This document shows positions 47,901 to 59,900 of a DNA stretch of 64,000 nt, piece after piece. This DNA is from Chaetorhynchus papuensis (Eukaryota > Chordata > Aves > Passeriformes > Rhipiduridae). A model generated the notes under the pieces. That model worked only from the letters and a program-made list of their open reading frames with translations. It was not told where the DNA came from and did not search any database. The stretch lies in assembly GCA_013396525.1 (NCBI GenBank), contig VWYX01000202.1, positions 62,001 to 126,000 on the forward strand, written 5' to 3'. The translations under genes and the position numbers were made by a program. Each line of letters starts with the position of its first letter. The stretch's first letter is position 1.

Positions 47901-50900
47901 TTTTTTCTAACTGGCTCGTTAAAATGAGAATGGAAAAGCTTTCCAGGAATGCACAAGGGACTCATAGTAAGGATTTTTGTTTTTCTTGGTGGCAGAAGGT
48001 GAGAGATGAAAAGGAAGGAATCTAATGCTCCCTACAGCAGGGACTAAACATTTCCCAGTAGTATTTTACTCTTCAGGATTTGACTTTAAGTATCTTCAGC
48101 TTGGCTTTTTTTAAGATAGTAAGCATCTGTGATCATGTTTAGATGTTAACTTTTGCAGGAATCTTTTCCAAGATAATTCAGAAACTTCCCTGTGGCTGAA
48201 GATGAACCCTGAGACCATTTTTTTAATATCACAGAATTCCCATTGTGATAATTACATCACAAACCAGAAGGAAGAGTGGTGAACTGCACCTTCCCTGCAA
48301 AGCAGATGCTGAGAAAAGCTGCAGAATTATTTTTTTTTGTAGTGCTGCCTATGTTCAAATATTCCTGACAGCTCATGAAGACCCCAGGCAATGGTTTTGA
48401 TGAAACAAAATAGTCTCATTTGTTCTTACAGTAATTACTTTTTTTTTTCCTCCTGTTTGGTAGTTGTTTAAAATGAGTCAGAGGTTGAGTACATCAGTAA
48501 ATCAAAGGGGCCTCCATGTGCTGTGGTGAAACTTCAGCTAAAACTCGGCTCCTTTTGCTGATGACATGTAGAGAGCAATTCTATATGGCTTCTGTGGATA
48601 GGGAATGTGAGACTACTGGGGAAATACTTGTTGGGTTTTCCTGAAATGCATTTTCATGAGTGTTGACCTTAGAAAAGATTTCATGCACTTCTCGTGGCTA
48701 CTTGTATTGACATTCCTCAATGTTCATTTTCCCCCAAGGTGACCATGAACAACGTTACTGGCAGAAGATTTTGGTGGTTTTTTTAGCTAAGCTGAACCAG
48801 CCTCGAGAAAAGAAGCGGGGTACTGAGAAGGTAACCTGCGAATCACAGCTTTTTCCTGTGCAGCCATGGCTGAGAACATGACACTGTTTTTTTTTTGCTC
48901 CATGCTTTCTGATACTCTGACTGTGTATTTGACTCTGTTAAATCATTTTTTTTTGACTTGGCAAGCAGGGTTTTACAGCCACGAAGGAGAGAGTGTGGCT
49001 ATCCTGCTCCAGTTGACATGTGCAAGGCTTGTCTTTACAGGGACAGTTGGAGAAAGTTTTTTTTATGACTAAAGGCCTGAACTTAATTTGTAAGCTGGAT
49101 TTCTTTTCAAACCCTGTCTGCATGAGCTCATTAGTAAGTTGAGTAGTCCTGATGTGCTCTAGTGAAGTCAAGTCTAGTGCTACACTCTTAATTCTCTAGT
49201 ATGATCCAGAAAATCATTTTCTTGCGAATCAATCTCGTCTTCCTCACAATTAACATTTTTTTTTTGTGCTGTGGTGAATGCTGGTGTGTTCCCAGTGTGG
49301 TCAGGAGCCTGTGCACCAGTGTGACTGCACCAACCCAGCCAAATCTGGGTGCTGCTGCAAGCATCCATAGCTGTACAGCTTCCAGATCCAAACTGGGAAA
49401 GAGCAGCTTTCTCCTCGCTGTGCCTGTCAGGCTGCAGCCTTGAGGGAGTGTTGCAATGAACTTGCAGGCTGCAGCCTCTACTGCAGCCCCAGCAGATCCT
49501 TCCAGGCATGAAGGGTTCCCTGATTAAGCCAAGTCAGATCGCTGACCTGACAGAGAGGAGCCAGAGAGTATTTCACAGACGTTTTATTGCCAGGTTTGCT
49601 TCACACACACTCCAGATAAGGTTTCTGAGTTGGCTTTAGCCTGAGTTTTTTTTGCTGTGGCTTGCAAAACTTCAGAATCATCTGACCTTAATTATTTGTT
49701 GATGACTTTTGAGACTCTTTGTTTCCTGGACGCTAGGAAAAAAAATACTGTCCTGTATATAATGGAAAATTTCATTGACCTAAAGGAACAGCAGTCGTAC
49801 AGGTCAAAACCTTATCTTCTATAAGGCATATTTTGCATGTCTTACCCTGTTTGTGTGAATGTTCTTTCAGAGATCCTGCAGACAAATAAGTCGAGTTTTT
49901 TTAAACAAAGATGTGCATAAAGAATTTGCCCAAAGGTCTAATTTTAATTTTCTTTTTTTTCTAAAAATGGCATTGGCTTGAGCCATTATTGTTTAATATA
50001 AGCAGAAAGTTTTTTTGAAAACTGCAGCTTTAGAACATTTTTTTGATTGCTGCCAGGTTTTTTTAAAATGTACTTTTACTTTTTTAAACCAAAGGTGCCT
50101 GTGGGACCTTTGACTTTAATTTTGACCATAGGAGCCCTTGCTCAGAGTTTTCTCTTCATCTTTTGAAGGTTGGAATTTGTTGACCAAACTGGTGTAAATT
50201 GGGCAGTAATGTACCTCATCTAGGCTTGCAAACACAAACTGTCTCGGTTCTGCCTAACAATGGCAGCACAAAGATGCAAACTCCTGCTCCTTCCCCCTGC
50301 CCATCACCTTGCCACACCGGGAGGTGTGAACTTCAAAGCCTGGGGAATTCTATTTAAATGCTAACGCTGTTAAGCAAAACATCGAGACAAGAATGCCTCG
50401 CTGAAGTCAGTAAATCTTAACCCCTTCCTTACTTTTGACAGGCTGTATTCCTGAAATACAGATTGATCATAAAAAAATATTTTTCTGTTCGTTAATATTT
50501 TCCCATTTGAAAATTTTTCCTTGGTACTTCCAAAGTGATTTCTTTTGAAGGTCTCAAAGGTAGAAAAAAGTAATACAGTAATTCATAATGAAACATCGTC
50601 AGTATAATGTGCCATTAGCGTGCCTTTTTTTTCAAAGTCTGTTCTGATAATAACGTTTTGAAATCACAAGATTTTGAAATGGAGCTTTTTGCCTGTTAGC
50701 TGCTTTATGCTTAGAATTAAGGCATCTTCTATTTTCTTTTTTTTAGTGTTGAAATGCATGGACTGCATCCCATCACAGGCAGCACACAACGTTTGAGTTT
50801 AGGCAGTTTGAGATTCATCTTTTCCATGTTTTCTAAAATGTATAGGCCTACTCGGCTTTCCTCAGGATAAGGGTTAAGGATCACTTCAGCAGATGGCTGG

Positions 50901-53501
50901 TGCAGTGCCCCAAACCAAAGCAAGTGGTAGAGATTTTACTTCCTCTGGCATAGTTCCTATAATAAACCAGATGTCCAAAAGAGATTGTATTATCCCAGGG
51001 TTCCTCAGAAAGGTCTGTTTTTTTTTGGGAGTGAAAAAGGTGTCCAGTGTCTTTTCCCCAGGCCTGGTTGATTTTTTTTTCCCTGCTCCCCTCTGCCCCC
51101 AATCCATCTTCCCTTTTGTCTGTTTAACTGCCTGATAAAACCTCCTCCGTGATTTACTGATACAGATGGAAAACTTCCAGCCAGAACTGCCTTTTAGGGC
51201 AGTGCCACTTTATTCAGACCTAAAGCAATTCATCAGTCTGTAGCCTTAAACTCCAGACCTATTGGAGTCTCCCGTTGCCAAAGCCAAGGCGGGAGTGCCT
51301 GCAAGCTTTCTGCTTGGATCCTCGTCTCCTGGGGGAGGTGCTGCTGAACCTCATTTGCACCTTGGACCCCCTTCCACAGGGGGAAGGAGGAAGTTTAAGA
51401 GGGTGGGAGTTTTTTTAGAAGTGAAAGGTATTTGGCAAGGAAGTGAGAATTGAGTATTTGTGAAGGGCGGAATAATTGGCAGGATATATGGAAAAGGAGG
51501 ACAGTGGGAATGGCTGGGCACAGCCCACACTCTGCTGATGCTGCCTGGGGCTCTGGGGCTGTGTCCTTGCAAGGCTGTTTTTTTTCCCTGTCTGTGGGCC
51601 CTTGGGGACACGTCCCACTCCAGAGCACTTTTCCCTGCTTCTGTGACCCTGGTGTCTATGGAATGGCTGGATCCCTGTTTGGATTCAGGAGTAGTGCTGT
51701 GCTTACACACAGGTGCTGATACTGAATTGGTGAGCTGGAAATGGAAATCCTTGAGGCCTCTTGCAAATCCTGAGGCACTGGAATGGAAACACTCAGCAAT
51801 ATTTTTTTAGCAGCTCGTGTCTCAGAGCTCCCCTTCCCGTGTTTGTCATTCTCCGTCCCATATGCTGAACGAGTAAACCACTGTACTCTGCTTCCTCTTA
51901 GGGTTGAACTATTTTTTTTTGGATTTTTTAGGCACCAGAAAATAAAAGTTAGCCATTGTTAGGTCAGTTTTATTGCTGCAAATTGGTTGAGAAAGCCTCA
52001 AATCTTGCCTGCCACAGTGAGTGCAGCAGCACAGCGTGCACCTCCATGCTGTGTGCAGGAGTCAGTCGTATGCAGAAATAATTTTTTTTTTGATTTGTAC
52101 TTGAAATTGTTTATATCTGGCACACTGTGTTGCTGGGGGAGCAAATGACCCTTCCCCATAACACCAGCTGACATGCTTGGGTAGTCCCCAGAATTTTTTT
52201 TGCTGTGGGTTTTTGTCTGTTTGTTTGGGTTTTTTGAGGGGGGTGGTGGTTTTTTTTTTGGGGGTTGTTTGTTTGTGGGTTTTTTGTGTATTCTTGTGTT
52301 TTGTGTTTTTTTATTTTTGTGTGGTTTCTTGTGTTGGTTTGTGGTTTCTGTATGTGTGGTTTTTTTTTTATTGTGATGGGTTTTGTAGGTTCTGTACATG
52401 CCTTTGGCTGTTGGTTTTTTTTTTATTAGGAGGTTTTAAATGTGCCTTTAAGTGTATTCCTGTGTTGGGGCTTGGGAGTGTTTCGAGGGGCTTTGGAGAT
52501 TTTTGGTAATTTTTTTCATTGGGTATTTTTTTGGCAAGCTACATATTTTCAGGGGTTGGTTTTGGTGTTTCTTACTGGGTTTGGGTTTTTTTTGTTATTT
52601 TTAGGGAGGCTGGTGGATTTTTTGCAGGGGGACTTCTGGGTTTTTTTTGTGCCTTTGAGTGTGTTCATGTGTTGGATTCTGCGGGGTTTTTGTGTGTTTT
52701 TTTTTGTGGCGTTGTGTTGGTTTGTGGTGTTTCTCCATGTGCCTTTTTGTGGATTTTTTTGTGTTGATTTGTGGGTTTTGTGGTTTGTGTGCGTTTTTGT
52801 GTGCGTTCTTTTTTTTTTTTGGGGCTTTTGTGGATTTTTTATGTTCTAGTGTGGGTTTTAGGGATTTTTTTTTTCCTGTGTGTGTTCCTATGTGAGTTTG
52901 TGGTTTCAGTGTGAATGTTTTTTTTTTTGTTTGGGGATTTTTTGTGGCTTGTGTGTTTTGTTTGTGTTTTTAGTGGGTTTTTTTTTGTATTTGTTCATGT
53001 GTGGGGTTTCTGTGGGTTTTTTATTTTGTGTGTTTTTTTTGTGGTCTCTGTGCGTGGTTTTTCTCTGCTTCTGTGTTTGTTCTTGAGTGTTTTTTTGTGG
53101 AGTTTCTGTGGTGTGCTGGGGGCATGTGGGGATTTCTTCCTGTTTTTTTTTTCACAATATTCATAAAGCACTTTTTGGTTTGGTTTTTTTTTGGTGGTCT
53201 ATTTTTTTTTTTCCTACATCAGTAGCAAAATGAATCCCATCAAAAAATAACGTTCTTTTTTTTTCTGTATGAGACTGTATTTTAGGATTTTGAAATTGCA
53301 GTTTTGTTGTCTTCTACCATTTTGGGAGGAACAAGGGATGGAATATATCCATGATTGTAAAGTAAAATCATAACAATGTAGTTTTGCTCTAATTTTCCAC
53401 GTCCTTTTTCCTGCTTGCAGTTGATTGCTAAAGCTGAAAGGATGCGACTCGAGAAGACTCAACAGACAAGCAAACACATTCGGTTCACTGATGACAACTA
53501 A
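34401..53501 (+). CDS. LARP7: LARP7, La-related 7SK snRNP protein (12 coding exons)
   Basis: Exons: 34401-34608, 35644-35744, 35854-35937, 38063-38227, 38682-38790, 39418-39792, 40361-40490, 42929-43077, 43930-44048, 46532-46691, 48739-48830, 53421-53501. All are GT-AG, phases agree and the total is 1773 nt, giving 590 aa against about 582 in human. Domains are a La motif (about 30-120), RRM1 (about 126-200), a Lys-rich linker (about 223-390) and a C-terminal xRRM (about 450-560). The protein binds the 3' UUU-OH and a stem-loop of 7SK RNA, keeps P-TEFb in the inactive 7SK snRNP in the nucleus, and also assists U6 snRNA modification. The long introns hold the miR-302/367 cluster (40491-42928) and a GU-rich block (48831-53420). 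T-runs change conserved residues at about 80-82, 118-120 and 547-549 and a less conserved stretch in exon 7, but make no stop. Confidence 0.96.
38063..38790 (+). CDS. LARP7: LARP7 RRM1 exons
   Basis: Exon 38063-38227 encodes [40 protein letters not shown] and FVEFETKEQAEKAIE. It holds the RNP-1-like KGFAFVEF and, with the end of the preceding exon (RTVYV), the RNP-2 strand. Exon 38682-38790 encodes [20 protein letters not shown] and the start of the linker. Confidence 0.95.
39418..40490 (+). CDS. LARP7: LARP7 basic linker exons
   Basis: Exon 39418-39792 starts with a Lys-rich run and continues Ser/Thr/Glu/Lys-rich with nuclear-localisation-like GKRKR. Exon 40361-40490 carries SKRKHKKKHKERHKMGEEVI and PLRVLSK, which is conserved with mammals. 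The first exon has a T-run at 39761-39767 giving KDFFTEAP, where an Ile-Ile is likely. The region is expected to be disordered. Confidence 0.9.
40975..41045 (-). ncRNA. MIR367: miR-367 precursor
   Basis: The minus strand folds with the mature 3p arm at 40979-41000 and the 5p arm at 41017-41038. Both appear identical to the vertebrate miR-367 arms as I know them (3p begins AATTGCACTTTAGC). It is the last hairpin of the cluster, and its seed AUUGCAC is that of the miR-25/92 family. Confidence 0.95.
41143..41215 (-). ncRNA. MIR302D: miR-302d precursor
   Basis: The 3p arm is at 41150-41172 (starts TAAGTGCTTCCATG, seed AAGUGCU) and the 5p arm at 41188-41209 (ACTTTAACATGGAGG). Its order, fourth from the 5' end of the transcript, supports 302d. 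Its loop shares GCCTAAAAA with the 302c loop. Confidence 0.93.
41314..41388 (-). ncRNA. MIR302A: miR-302a precursor
   Basis: The 3p arm is at 41320-41342 and the 5p arm at 41357-41379. The 5p arm begins ACTTAAATGTGGATG, the form specific to miR-302a (human ACTTAAACGTGGATG). The 3p arm ends in TTTAGTGG rather than the human TTTGGTGA. Confidence 0.93.
41480..41550 (-). ncRNA. MIR302C: miR-302c precursor
   Basis: The 3p arm at 41487-41509 ends in TTTCAGTGG, the miR-302c form. The 5p arm at 41520-41541 begins TTTAACATGGAGGTACC. The loop is short. Confidence 0.94.
41718..41790 (-). ncRNA. MIR302B: miR-302b precursor
   Basis: The 3p arm at 41723-41745 ends in TTTAGTAG, the miR-302b form. The 5p arm at 41762-41783 begins ACTTTAACATGGAGG. 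It is the first hairpin of the minus-strand cluster b-c-a-d-367, the mammalian order. The cluster is the main pluripotency microRNA unit in vertebrates. Confidence 0.94.
42017..42024 (-). promoter_or_regulatory. Candidate TATA box of the miR-302/367 transcript
   Basis: Minus-strand TATAAATA in the context GGTATAAATACA, 235 bp upstream of the miR-302b hairpin. Further upstream (42081-42100) lies CTTTTGTTATTTTAATGC, a loose SOX/POU-like arrangement. The known mammalian unit has a close, TATA-containing, OCT4/SOX2-bound promoter. Assignment here is by position and motif. Confidence 0.5.
42929..43077 (+). CDS. LARP7: LARP7 exon downstream of the miR-302 intron
   Basis: Encodes TEWMDLKQEYLALQKASMAS, LKKTMSQIKPEPVGEMETES and GVQKSENGK, a helix-rich segment before the xRRM. 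The donor GTAATC is weak, but its phase matches the exon at 43930. Confidence 0.92.
43930..48830 (+). CDS. LARP7: LARP7 xRRM exons
   Basis: Exons 43930-44048, 46532-46691 and 48739-48830. They encode [20 protein letters not shown], then VLAEVAYVDMLEGDTECHVR and FKTPEDAQTIMKSYKEIQ, then GDHEQRYWQKILV and AKLNQPREKKRGTEK. This is the atypical C-terminal RRM that clamps 7SK stem-loop 4. The T-run at 48778-48784 gives V-F-L in place of the family's D-R-Q. Confidence 0.94.
44049..46531 (+). other. LARP7: LARP7 intron, with GATA-rich microsatellite
   Basis: No exon is recognised. A short imperfect (GATA)n stretch lies at about 46266-46290. A cysteine-rich open frame at about 45366-45566 has no recognisable family. 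Confidence 0.5.
52190..53230 (+). repeat. GT-rich low-complexity / degenerate minisatellite block
   Basis: About 1 kb made almost only of T and G on the + strand, in the last LARP7 intron about 200 bp before the final exon. Phrases recur imperfectly, such as GTGCCTTTNNGTG (near 52442, 52650 and 52739) and GTGTTGG. The intronic RNA would be strongly GU-rich. The T-run artefact adds to it but does not explain the G-containing phrases. Open frames here are only Phe/Val/Gly/Cys/Trp and are not genes. Confidence 0.8.
53421..53501 (+). CDS. LARP7: LARP7 terminal coding exon
   Basis: After the acceptor CTTGCAG it encodes LIAKAERMRLEKTQQTSKHI and RFTDDN, then TAA at 53499-53501. This is the conserved LARP7 C-terminus (human ends in RFSEYD). 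Confidence 0.95.
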   Translation: MIAKAERMRLEKTQQTSKHIRFTDDN

Positions 53502-53930
53502 CCAGGGTTCATGGTGAGCTTGGAAGTGAACTGTAGGTGTTCCAAACAAAACAACCAAAACCAGCCCTCACAACCACCACTGCTTACAGCAACTAAACCC
53601 GGGCCCTTGGATCCGTATCTCTGCAGACTGCAAGTGTGAAGATTGGTTCTGAATCCCATTTCTAATAGGCTGAATGTTTACTGCTTCTGAGCCCTTAGGT
53701 AAAGCTTTTTTTAACATGTGTGTTATGAGATCTTCCTTTAGTTCACTTCCAATTTGTTGGGTTTTTTTTTTCTTTTTTTTTTCCTTTTTTTATTTTTTGT
53801 TTGTTTGTTTTTCCTTTTTTTTTTTTGTATGTTGAAGTTTTATACACTAGGTCATAAAATAAAATGCTTGAGATTTTTTTTTGTGTATCTAATTCTTCCA
53901 TTTACTTTTTATGCGACTATAAATAATAAA
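53502..53930 (+). other. LARP7: LARP7 3' UTR with two poly(A) signals
   Basis: T-rich 3' UTR with AATAAA at 53858-53863 and again at 53925-53930. Either would give a UTR of about 370-450 nt. Confidence 0.7.
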
Positions 53931-56900
53931 AGTGGTTAATGCTACATAAACCCCTCTAGGCCTCTTTTTAGTCCATCAAGCTGTTTTTTTTTAGAGGAGA
54001 ATTATCTTCTGTTATTTTCAAGTGGGTAGGGCTGACAGGAATTTTTTTATGGAGCAGTCTGGAAGGAAATTTACTTATGTAAATACACACTAAACTGAGT
54101 TTAGACTTTTTTTATTTTTTAGAAGAATCTTCAGAAGAAGAAATAAGAATATCTTGAGTACATCTGGTTACTCACTTGCAGATAAGTTCAAGTTATGTAG
54201 TTCACATAAGTTGTTAGTTGTAGTTCATAAGTTAGGATGGTGATTTTCATGGCTTTAAAGTGTTTTTTTTTTGACTGGCAATTAAAAAAAAAAAAAAAGA
54301 AAGTTAAACGTGAAATTGGAATTCTCCACAAGGTTTCACTTCTGTTTGACCAAGTCTGCTGGTAGGGCAGGATGGAATGGAGAGAGAATAGCAGTGATCA
54401 GACTGAAGATAGCAAGAATACAGAGGGGAAAAGTGCCAGATAAGGGACCAACTTTCAGGGCTGGAGGGGAAGAGCTTGCTGATGGTTCTTGGAAATGGTA
54501 CATGGAGGATTCCTCCCAGAGGGCTGCAGGGGAAAGGTGGGGGAAGGCAGGAACTAACCTGTATGCCAGGCACTCCTGCAATGTTCCTGCTTGGTCCAAC
54601 TTTTTTTTTTTATTTCATCTTTTAACTCCTCTTATCCTAGGTGGGTGAGAGATTGTGTGACCTAGCAGAGGGGAGTTTTCATACCTAACTGTGAAGAAAA
54701 TTGATCAATTAATTTTTTTTAGGCATCCAGCCTGAAAGACAGGAGGTGGGTTTTTTTTTCCTTTTGTGATTTTTTTGGAGAAAATAAACCCCACGGCCTA
54801 CCCTGGGTAAAATGCTTGGGATTTTGCTGCTGAAATTCATTTAAGTCAAAAATATATCTGTATTATAAATAATTCAGATCATAAATGATTCAGAGTTTTT
54901 ATGTTTGGTAGAGAGTGGAACAGAACAGCAAAAGCATGAGTTTGGGAGTTTTGCTCTTTTATTAATAATTCCTAACTTGAACACATAGAAGTCACCCTTC
55001 TGTTTCTTTCCATATTTAGGCAGGTTAATTCCTAACTCTTAAGCATCCATTTTCTTTTTTTGCTTTTCCAAACTAGTGCAGCAATCTGCTCCAGCAGGGA
55101 AGGCCAGTCAGTGTTTAATATTTCCAGAAGGAGTTAATAGCAGAATTTTTGCCACTTAATTTTTTTTTCAGGAATGGAGAGGACGGCCTAGATGTTTTTA
55201 CAAAAGAAGCTTGGATTTTTTTTTGTACCAGAATGGTTTGTGTATTTTTTCTTTAAGTACACATGACAGTTAATTGCTGCTGCTGTTGTCCTTCCCCATC
55301 CAAGTTTTACCAGCCCAAGAATTGCAGCCCTAAAGGAACTCTGACCTCTAGGAACTTCCCACACTGAGTTTTTCCTTCCTTTTTCCCCAAGAAATACATT
55401 TTATTTAAAAATTCAGGATGATATTGTAAAATTATAGGAATTCTTAACCTTGGAGTGCTCCTTTGTTGTTGCTGATTTTTCTGTCTCCCCGGACTGAGTG
55501 TTTTGAAATAACATCATTACATTATCATCCATCTGCCTGGAGCAGAACCCAGCATTGATTCTGCTCTTTGTGACCCAGCACGGGGCTGAATCTGAAATTA
55601 TTTTTAGCACTCATATTTATACCTCTCTTCCATGAGTTGCAGACTGTGCATGGCAGCAGCAGGACTGATTTTAGTGGAACACGTGCCTGATATTCCAGGA
55701 GTAATGGACCTGCTGGTTTTCAGTAGCTAGTGGCTCCCACCCAGCACAGTATCCCACTCAGAACACAATGCTGGTACCCCAGTGTCCTTTCTACCTGTCC
55801 CTGCAGTGTGGAAAAGCCTTTTTACACTTGATTTTGCACCTTTGGTTAATGTTTGTTTGACTGTCCTCATCCTACCATCACCTGGAGCATTTTTTTCCTG
55901 CCTGGTTTATTTTACATGGCTAATACTTGTGTTTTGGGGTTTTTTTTTTTTTTTAAGATACTCACTGTACCCTAGTTTAAATCAGACTTCAAGGCATCCT
56001 TGAAAGCCAGCTGGTAAGTAAATTATCTTTTTCTAGAGAGGCTCTAAATCACATTAGAAAATTACCTTCTGATAGATGACAAAGGCACTTGCCTGCCCAG
56101 GTCCCTGAAAACATAGGTCAGTGTCATAATTGCTTTCTTAACGGTACCATGGTGTCTAATGATCCCGGGCAGGATTAAATCATGGGAATAATGCTGCCGA
56201 GTGCTGGAAAAATAATTAGATCAGGTATGCTTGGGTGACTTTGAGATTGCCTGAGTGAGGCAGTAATGCACTTACCTTACCTTTTTTTGATGGGGCTGCT
56301 GTGGAAGGCAGAAGGAAGCTGCCAGTTCCCGGGGGACTTGGCAGCACTCAAGTTTCCCTTAGTTTACAGCAGAGCCAGGCCAGCTCTTGTATTCATCCCT
56401 GCCTTTGCCGGGACTGGTGCTGATGGAATACTTGGCACTCGTAGCTGTCACCCAAGTCACACCAATCCCGGCAAAACCAGGAGAAAACGAACTAGGAGAA
56501 GCTGGGAAAGCTTTGCTGGCCGTTGCCAAGGTGACTGGTTTTGTGCTGGACAAACACTGCAGTGCTTTTCTCGCCTTGTGGCATTTTGAGTGGAACCAAA
56601 CAAGCTCCTGAAGAGGAAAAACGTGAGAGAGGGGTGAAAGGAAGGGACCAACCAGCTCTGGCACTGGGGAGTTTTTTTTGTCTCTGTGGGCACAGGGGGC
56701 TACCTGCGGTCTCCCTTCTGTGGCCCTGGGCACCCCTTGGAGGCAGCTGGTTGCCAGGAATGCTGTTTACAAATGTTTCCTTGCAGTATGCAATCGTGGC
56801 GATTTGTGTGAAAGAAAGCACTTGGAATGCAGCGAGGAGTCTGATGGGAAACGCCTTCCAGTATGGTGTGATTTAATTAAGGTTGTTCAACTACCCCTCT

Positions 56901-59900
56901 CATCATTCCGGGCTGGGGGACTTCAGCTCCATCATATTTAGAGGGTTTTGGGTTATTTTACTCTTTCCCCAGACTTTTCATTCCCTCTGAGGTGTCACTA
57001 CCCTGACTAAGCTGACATCTCAAGTCCCTGGCTGTATCTAATCTTTGCTCTGACGGCCTAGGATTTTTTTGGGCGAGGGTGGCAGCCCCGGGAGGCGTCC
57101 ATGGGACAGGGAGGCTCCTTTTTTTTCTTGGCTGAGGGCCCTCCAGGGACCAGCAGAGGGCAAAGCTGCTCCAGCTTTTTTTGGCTGGAGGCACAAACAC
57201 TGCCGGGGACGGCTGGACTATCCCGGAGATGTTTTTTTGTACTTTTATTTTGGGTCAATTTCTCCTACCCCCTGAATGATGCATGGAGCAGATATGGTTT
57301 TATACTTTCTTACCTCCGTGCCTGATGCAATTTTCTTCCTTGTTTTGGTTTGTTTTCCCCACACCATGGCTGGTGCTTCTGTTTGCCTTACTCGTTACAT
57401 TTTTTTACATTGTTCTGTTACAAAAAGTGGCTTTTTGTTACCTGGTGCTTTGTATAGTATTGGTTTGGTGAGTATTTTGGGAACGGAGCCGCTCCCTCAG
57501 ATCTTGCCCATCATATCTGGTGCCTCAATGGGTAACTTCTTGCAAGGTTTAGCCCAGAAAGCCTTTTCCATGTGCACAAAGTGTACTTGACCTGTTGGTT
57601 CAGGTCTGTGTATGCACCAAAGATTTTTTTGATGTAAAAGCAGAACTGTGGAAAAAACACAGTCAGTTTCTTGAAAACATTTTTTTAGATGAAATTAATT
57701 TCCCTTTTCTTATTGATTCACACAGTCTTCCTTTATTTTTTTCCTTTTATGCCTATTCCTTCTCTCTTTGCCACTGGCTGCCAGTATTAAAGGTGAACCC
57801 CTTTCCCTCCAACTCTCATCACCTCCTTACCCGCCAGCATGCCCGAAACTCTCCAGCTCTGATCCATGTCCTTTTGCAAGGCTCATACACTGATGGAAAA
57901 ACCAGAACAACATGATTAGAATCAAGGCAAAATATTTTAAGTTGTTTGGGTGTTGAAACTTTTTTTTGTGTAGCCTAATTGGGTTTAGGCTGCAGCTATG
58001 GAAGTATTTCTATAGCCACCTCTTTCCCTCAGTACAACTATATATAGGCACAGCTGCAGTGGAGAGCGGGTTTTTTTTAGCTTCCAGCAGGGAGACACAC
58101 GCAGAGCCACTTTGCAGCTTTTAAGCCTGAATTTGGCACCATCTCCCTTGTTTCAGGTGCCCTGATTACCACTCCTGTGCTGTATTTTATATCCCATTTG
58201 TTGTCCGAGTGCTTTACCATGGGCACGGAGCTTGTTGCTTTTTTTTAATCTTGCCTTTAGGGAGACATGGCAGTGTCTCCCACTCTTTTAAACTCTTTTT
58301 TTTTTGCTTTGTTGGTTGGGAACTCCACATCTATTTTGTCCTAAATTAAGTTTTTTTTAATAAATAAATATGTATATAATTTTTTTGTTGTGCAAAAGCA
58401 ACAGTTTTTTTTTTAAATTCAAATGGATCAAAGCAACTGGTAGCTGAGTGGTGCATGCAGAAGAGGACGCCTTTCCTTGGGGAGCTTCCTGAGGAGTTTT
58501 TATTGGAAAGGGGTGGCTGGAGCTTTCGTAATGGGGAGGTATGGCTGTGAGAACTGATGCTGAGTGTGGTCACATTTTTTTTAGAGAGGATAACTTGTCC
58601 TTTGGATGTGAGGTGGCACTTCGTGGGGGGAAATGGAGCTACTCCTATTGAAGCTGGTGGGGGGGGAGGCAGGGAGAAGGGGAGTATTTCTGTAACTGTT
58701 CTGCTGGCATTCTGCACTGGAAAGAGACAGCTTGTCCAGAAAATTTTTTTTCTGCACTCTCCCAGTGGGAAGGCTGCTGGATGGCAGACAGTGTGTCCTG
58801 CTGTGTGGGCAGATGTTCATCAACCTGTCTCACCAAAGTGGTTCTGATTTTGGCCTTTTTTTATCTCCATGGCTGCCTTTTCCAGAGAGGTCCTGACCCA
58901 CATTCAAAGGGTTAATTTTAAAACCAGTTTTTTTCCCTCATGTCTCAGCACTGTCTGGCTTTAGCTGTGATGGGGATGAGAAGTGACAATGTGGCACAGG
59001 GGAGCTGTTCTCGTGGGGTTTGCATCATGCCTAAAGGCAGACCGGAAGCCTCCTGCGAGGAGATGACCTGCCAGACCCCTCTGACAACACCAGGCTGACC
59101 AAGCAACTCTGCTTCCCAATGAAATGAGCTTTCCAGTCTTTTGTCCTTTACCTCTCCTAGCATAGCACGATGTTTCCCGAGAAGGACATGATTTTTTTTC
59201 TGTGCAAAGGCAGGACAGACCCTTCTGCAGGGAGCTGCACACGCAGCCACGGGCCGTGGAGAATCTGACTGATATTTGTGGGCTCGGCAGGCTGACTCCG
59301 TTGTTTTTTTGCAGTGAGTGTCTCTTGGGAACATCCCGTGTCTGCTGTGGAAAAAGCAATTTTTTTTTATGTCGGGGAGAAGAGATGTTATTTTTCAGTG
59401 AGATGGCTCTGCTGTAGATGCTCTCACACAGCTCGCAGGGATCTCTCGGATTGAGGGGACATGTCAGATGTTTTTTTTTGGCCAAATACAGGTATTTCCA
59501 AATCAATATGGCTGTTAAATAGTTACATGAGATAATAGCAATCTGAGAAGTATGCATGACAAAAATCTAGTGAGACTAAATACTTGCTTAGAGTTTTTTG
59601 GTCTGATTTTTTAAATGCAGCAATTCAAGAAGCCTTTTCATGCAGCACAAGAGCCTCTTCTGCTTATTTCAAAGCTTAGCACAGAAAGTTGATGCACAGA
59701 AATATAGATGCAGCTTCTAAAGTATATCTTCTGCATAATATCAAAATCAAAATGGGAATCTTGACATTTGGACAGGACAAGACAAAAGACTAAGGCCAGT
59801 CTGTGCTTTCAATATCAAAGTACAAAGCCCAGCACAATGTGACACTAATCTATGCAATAGCACGGGCAGCTTGAGGCCCATCAGGTCCATCTGATGAGGT

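Noticed and set aside
52177..53225. Long overlapping open frames of up to 135 codons in the GT-rich block.
   Set aside because: They consist almost only of Phe, Val, Gly, Cys and Trp, a direct result of T/G-only sequence.
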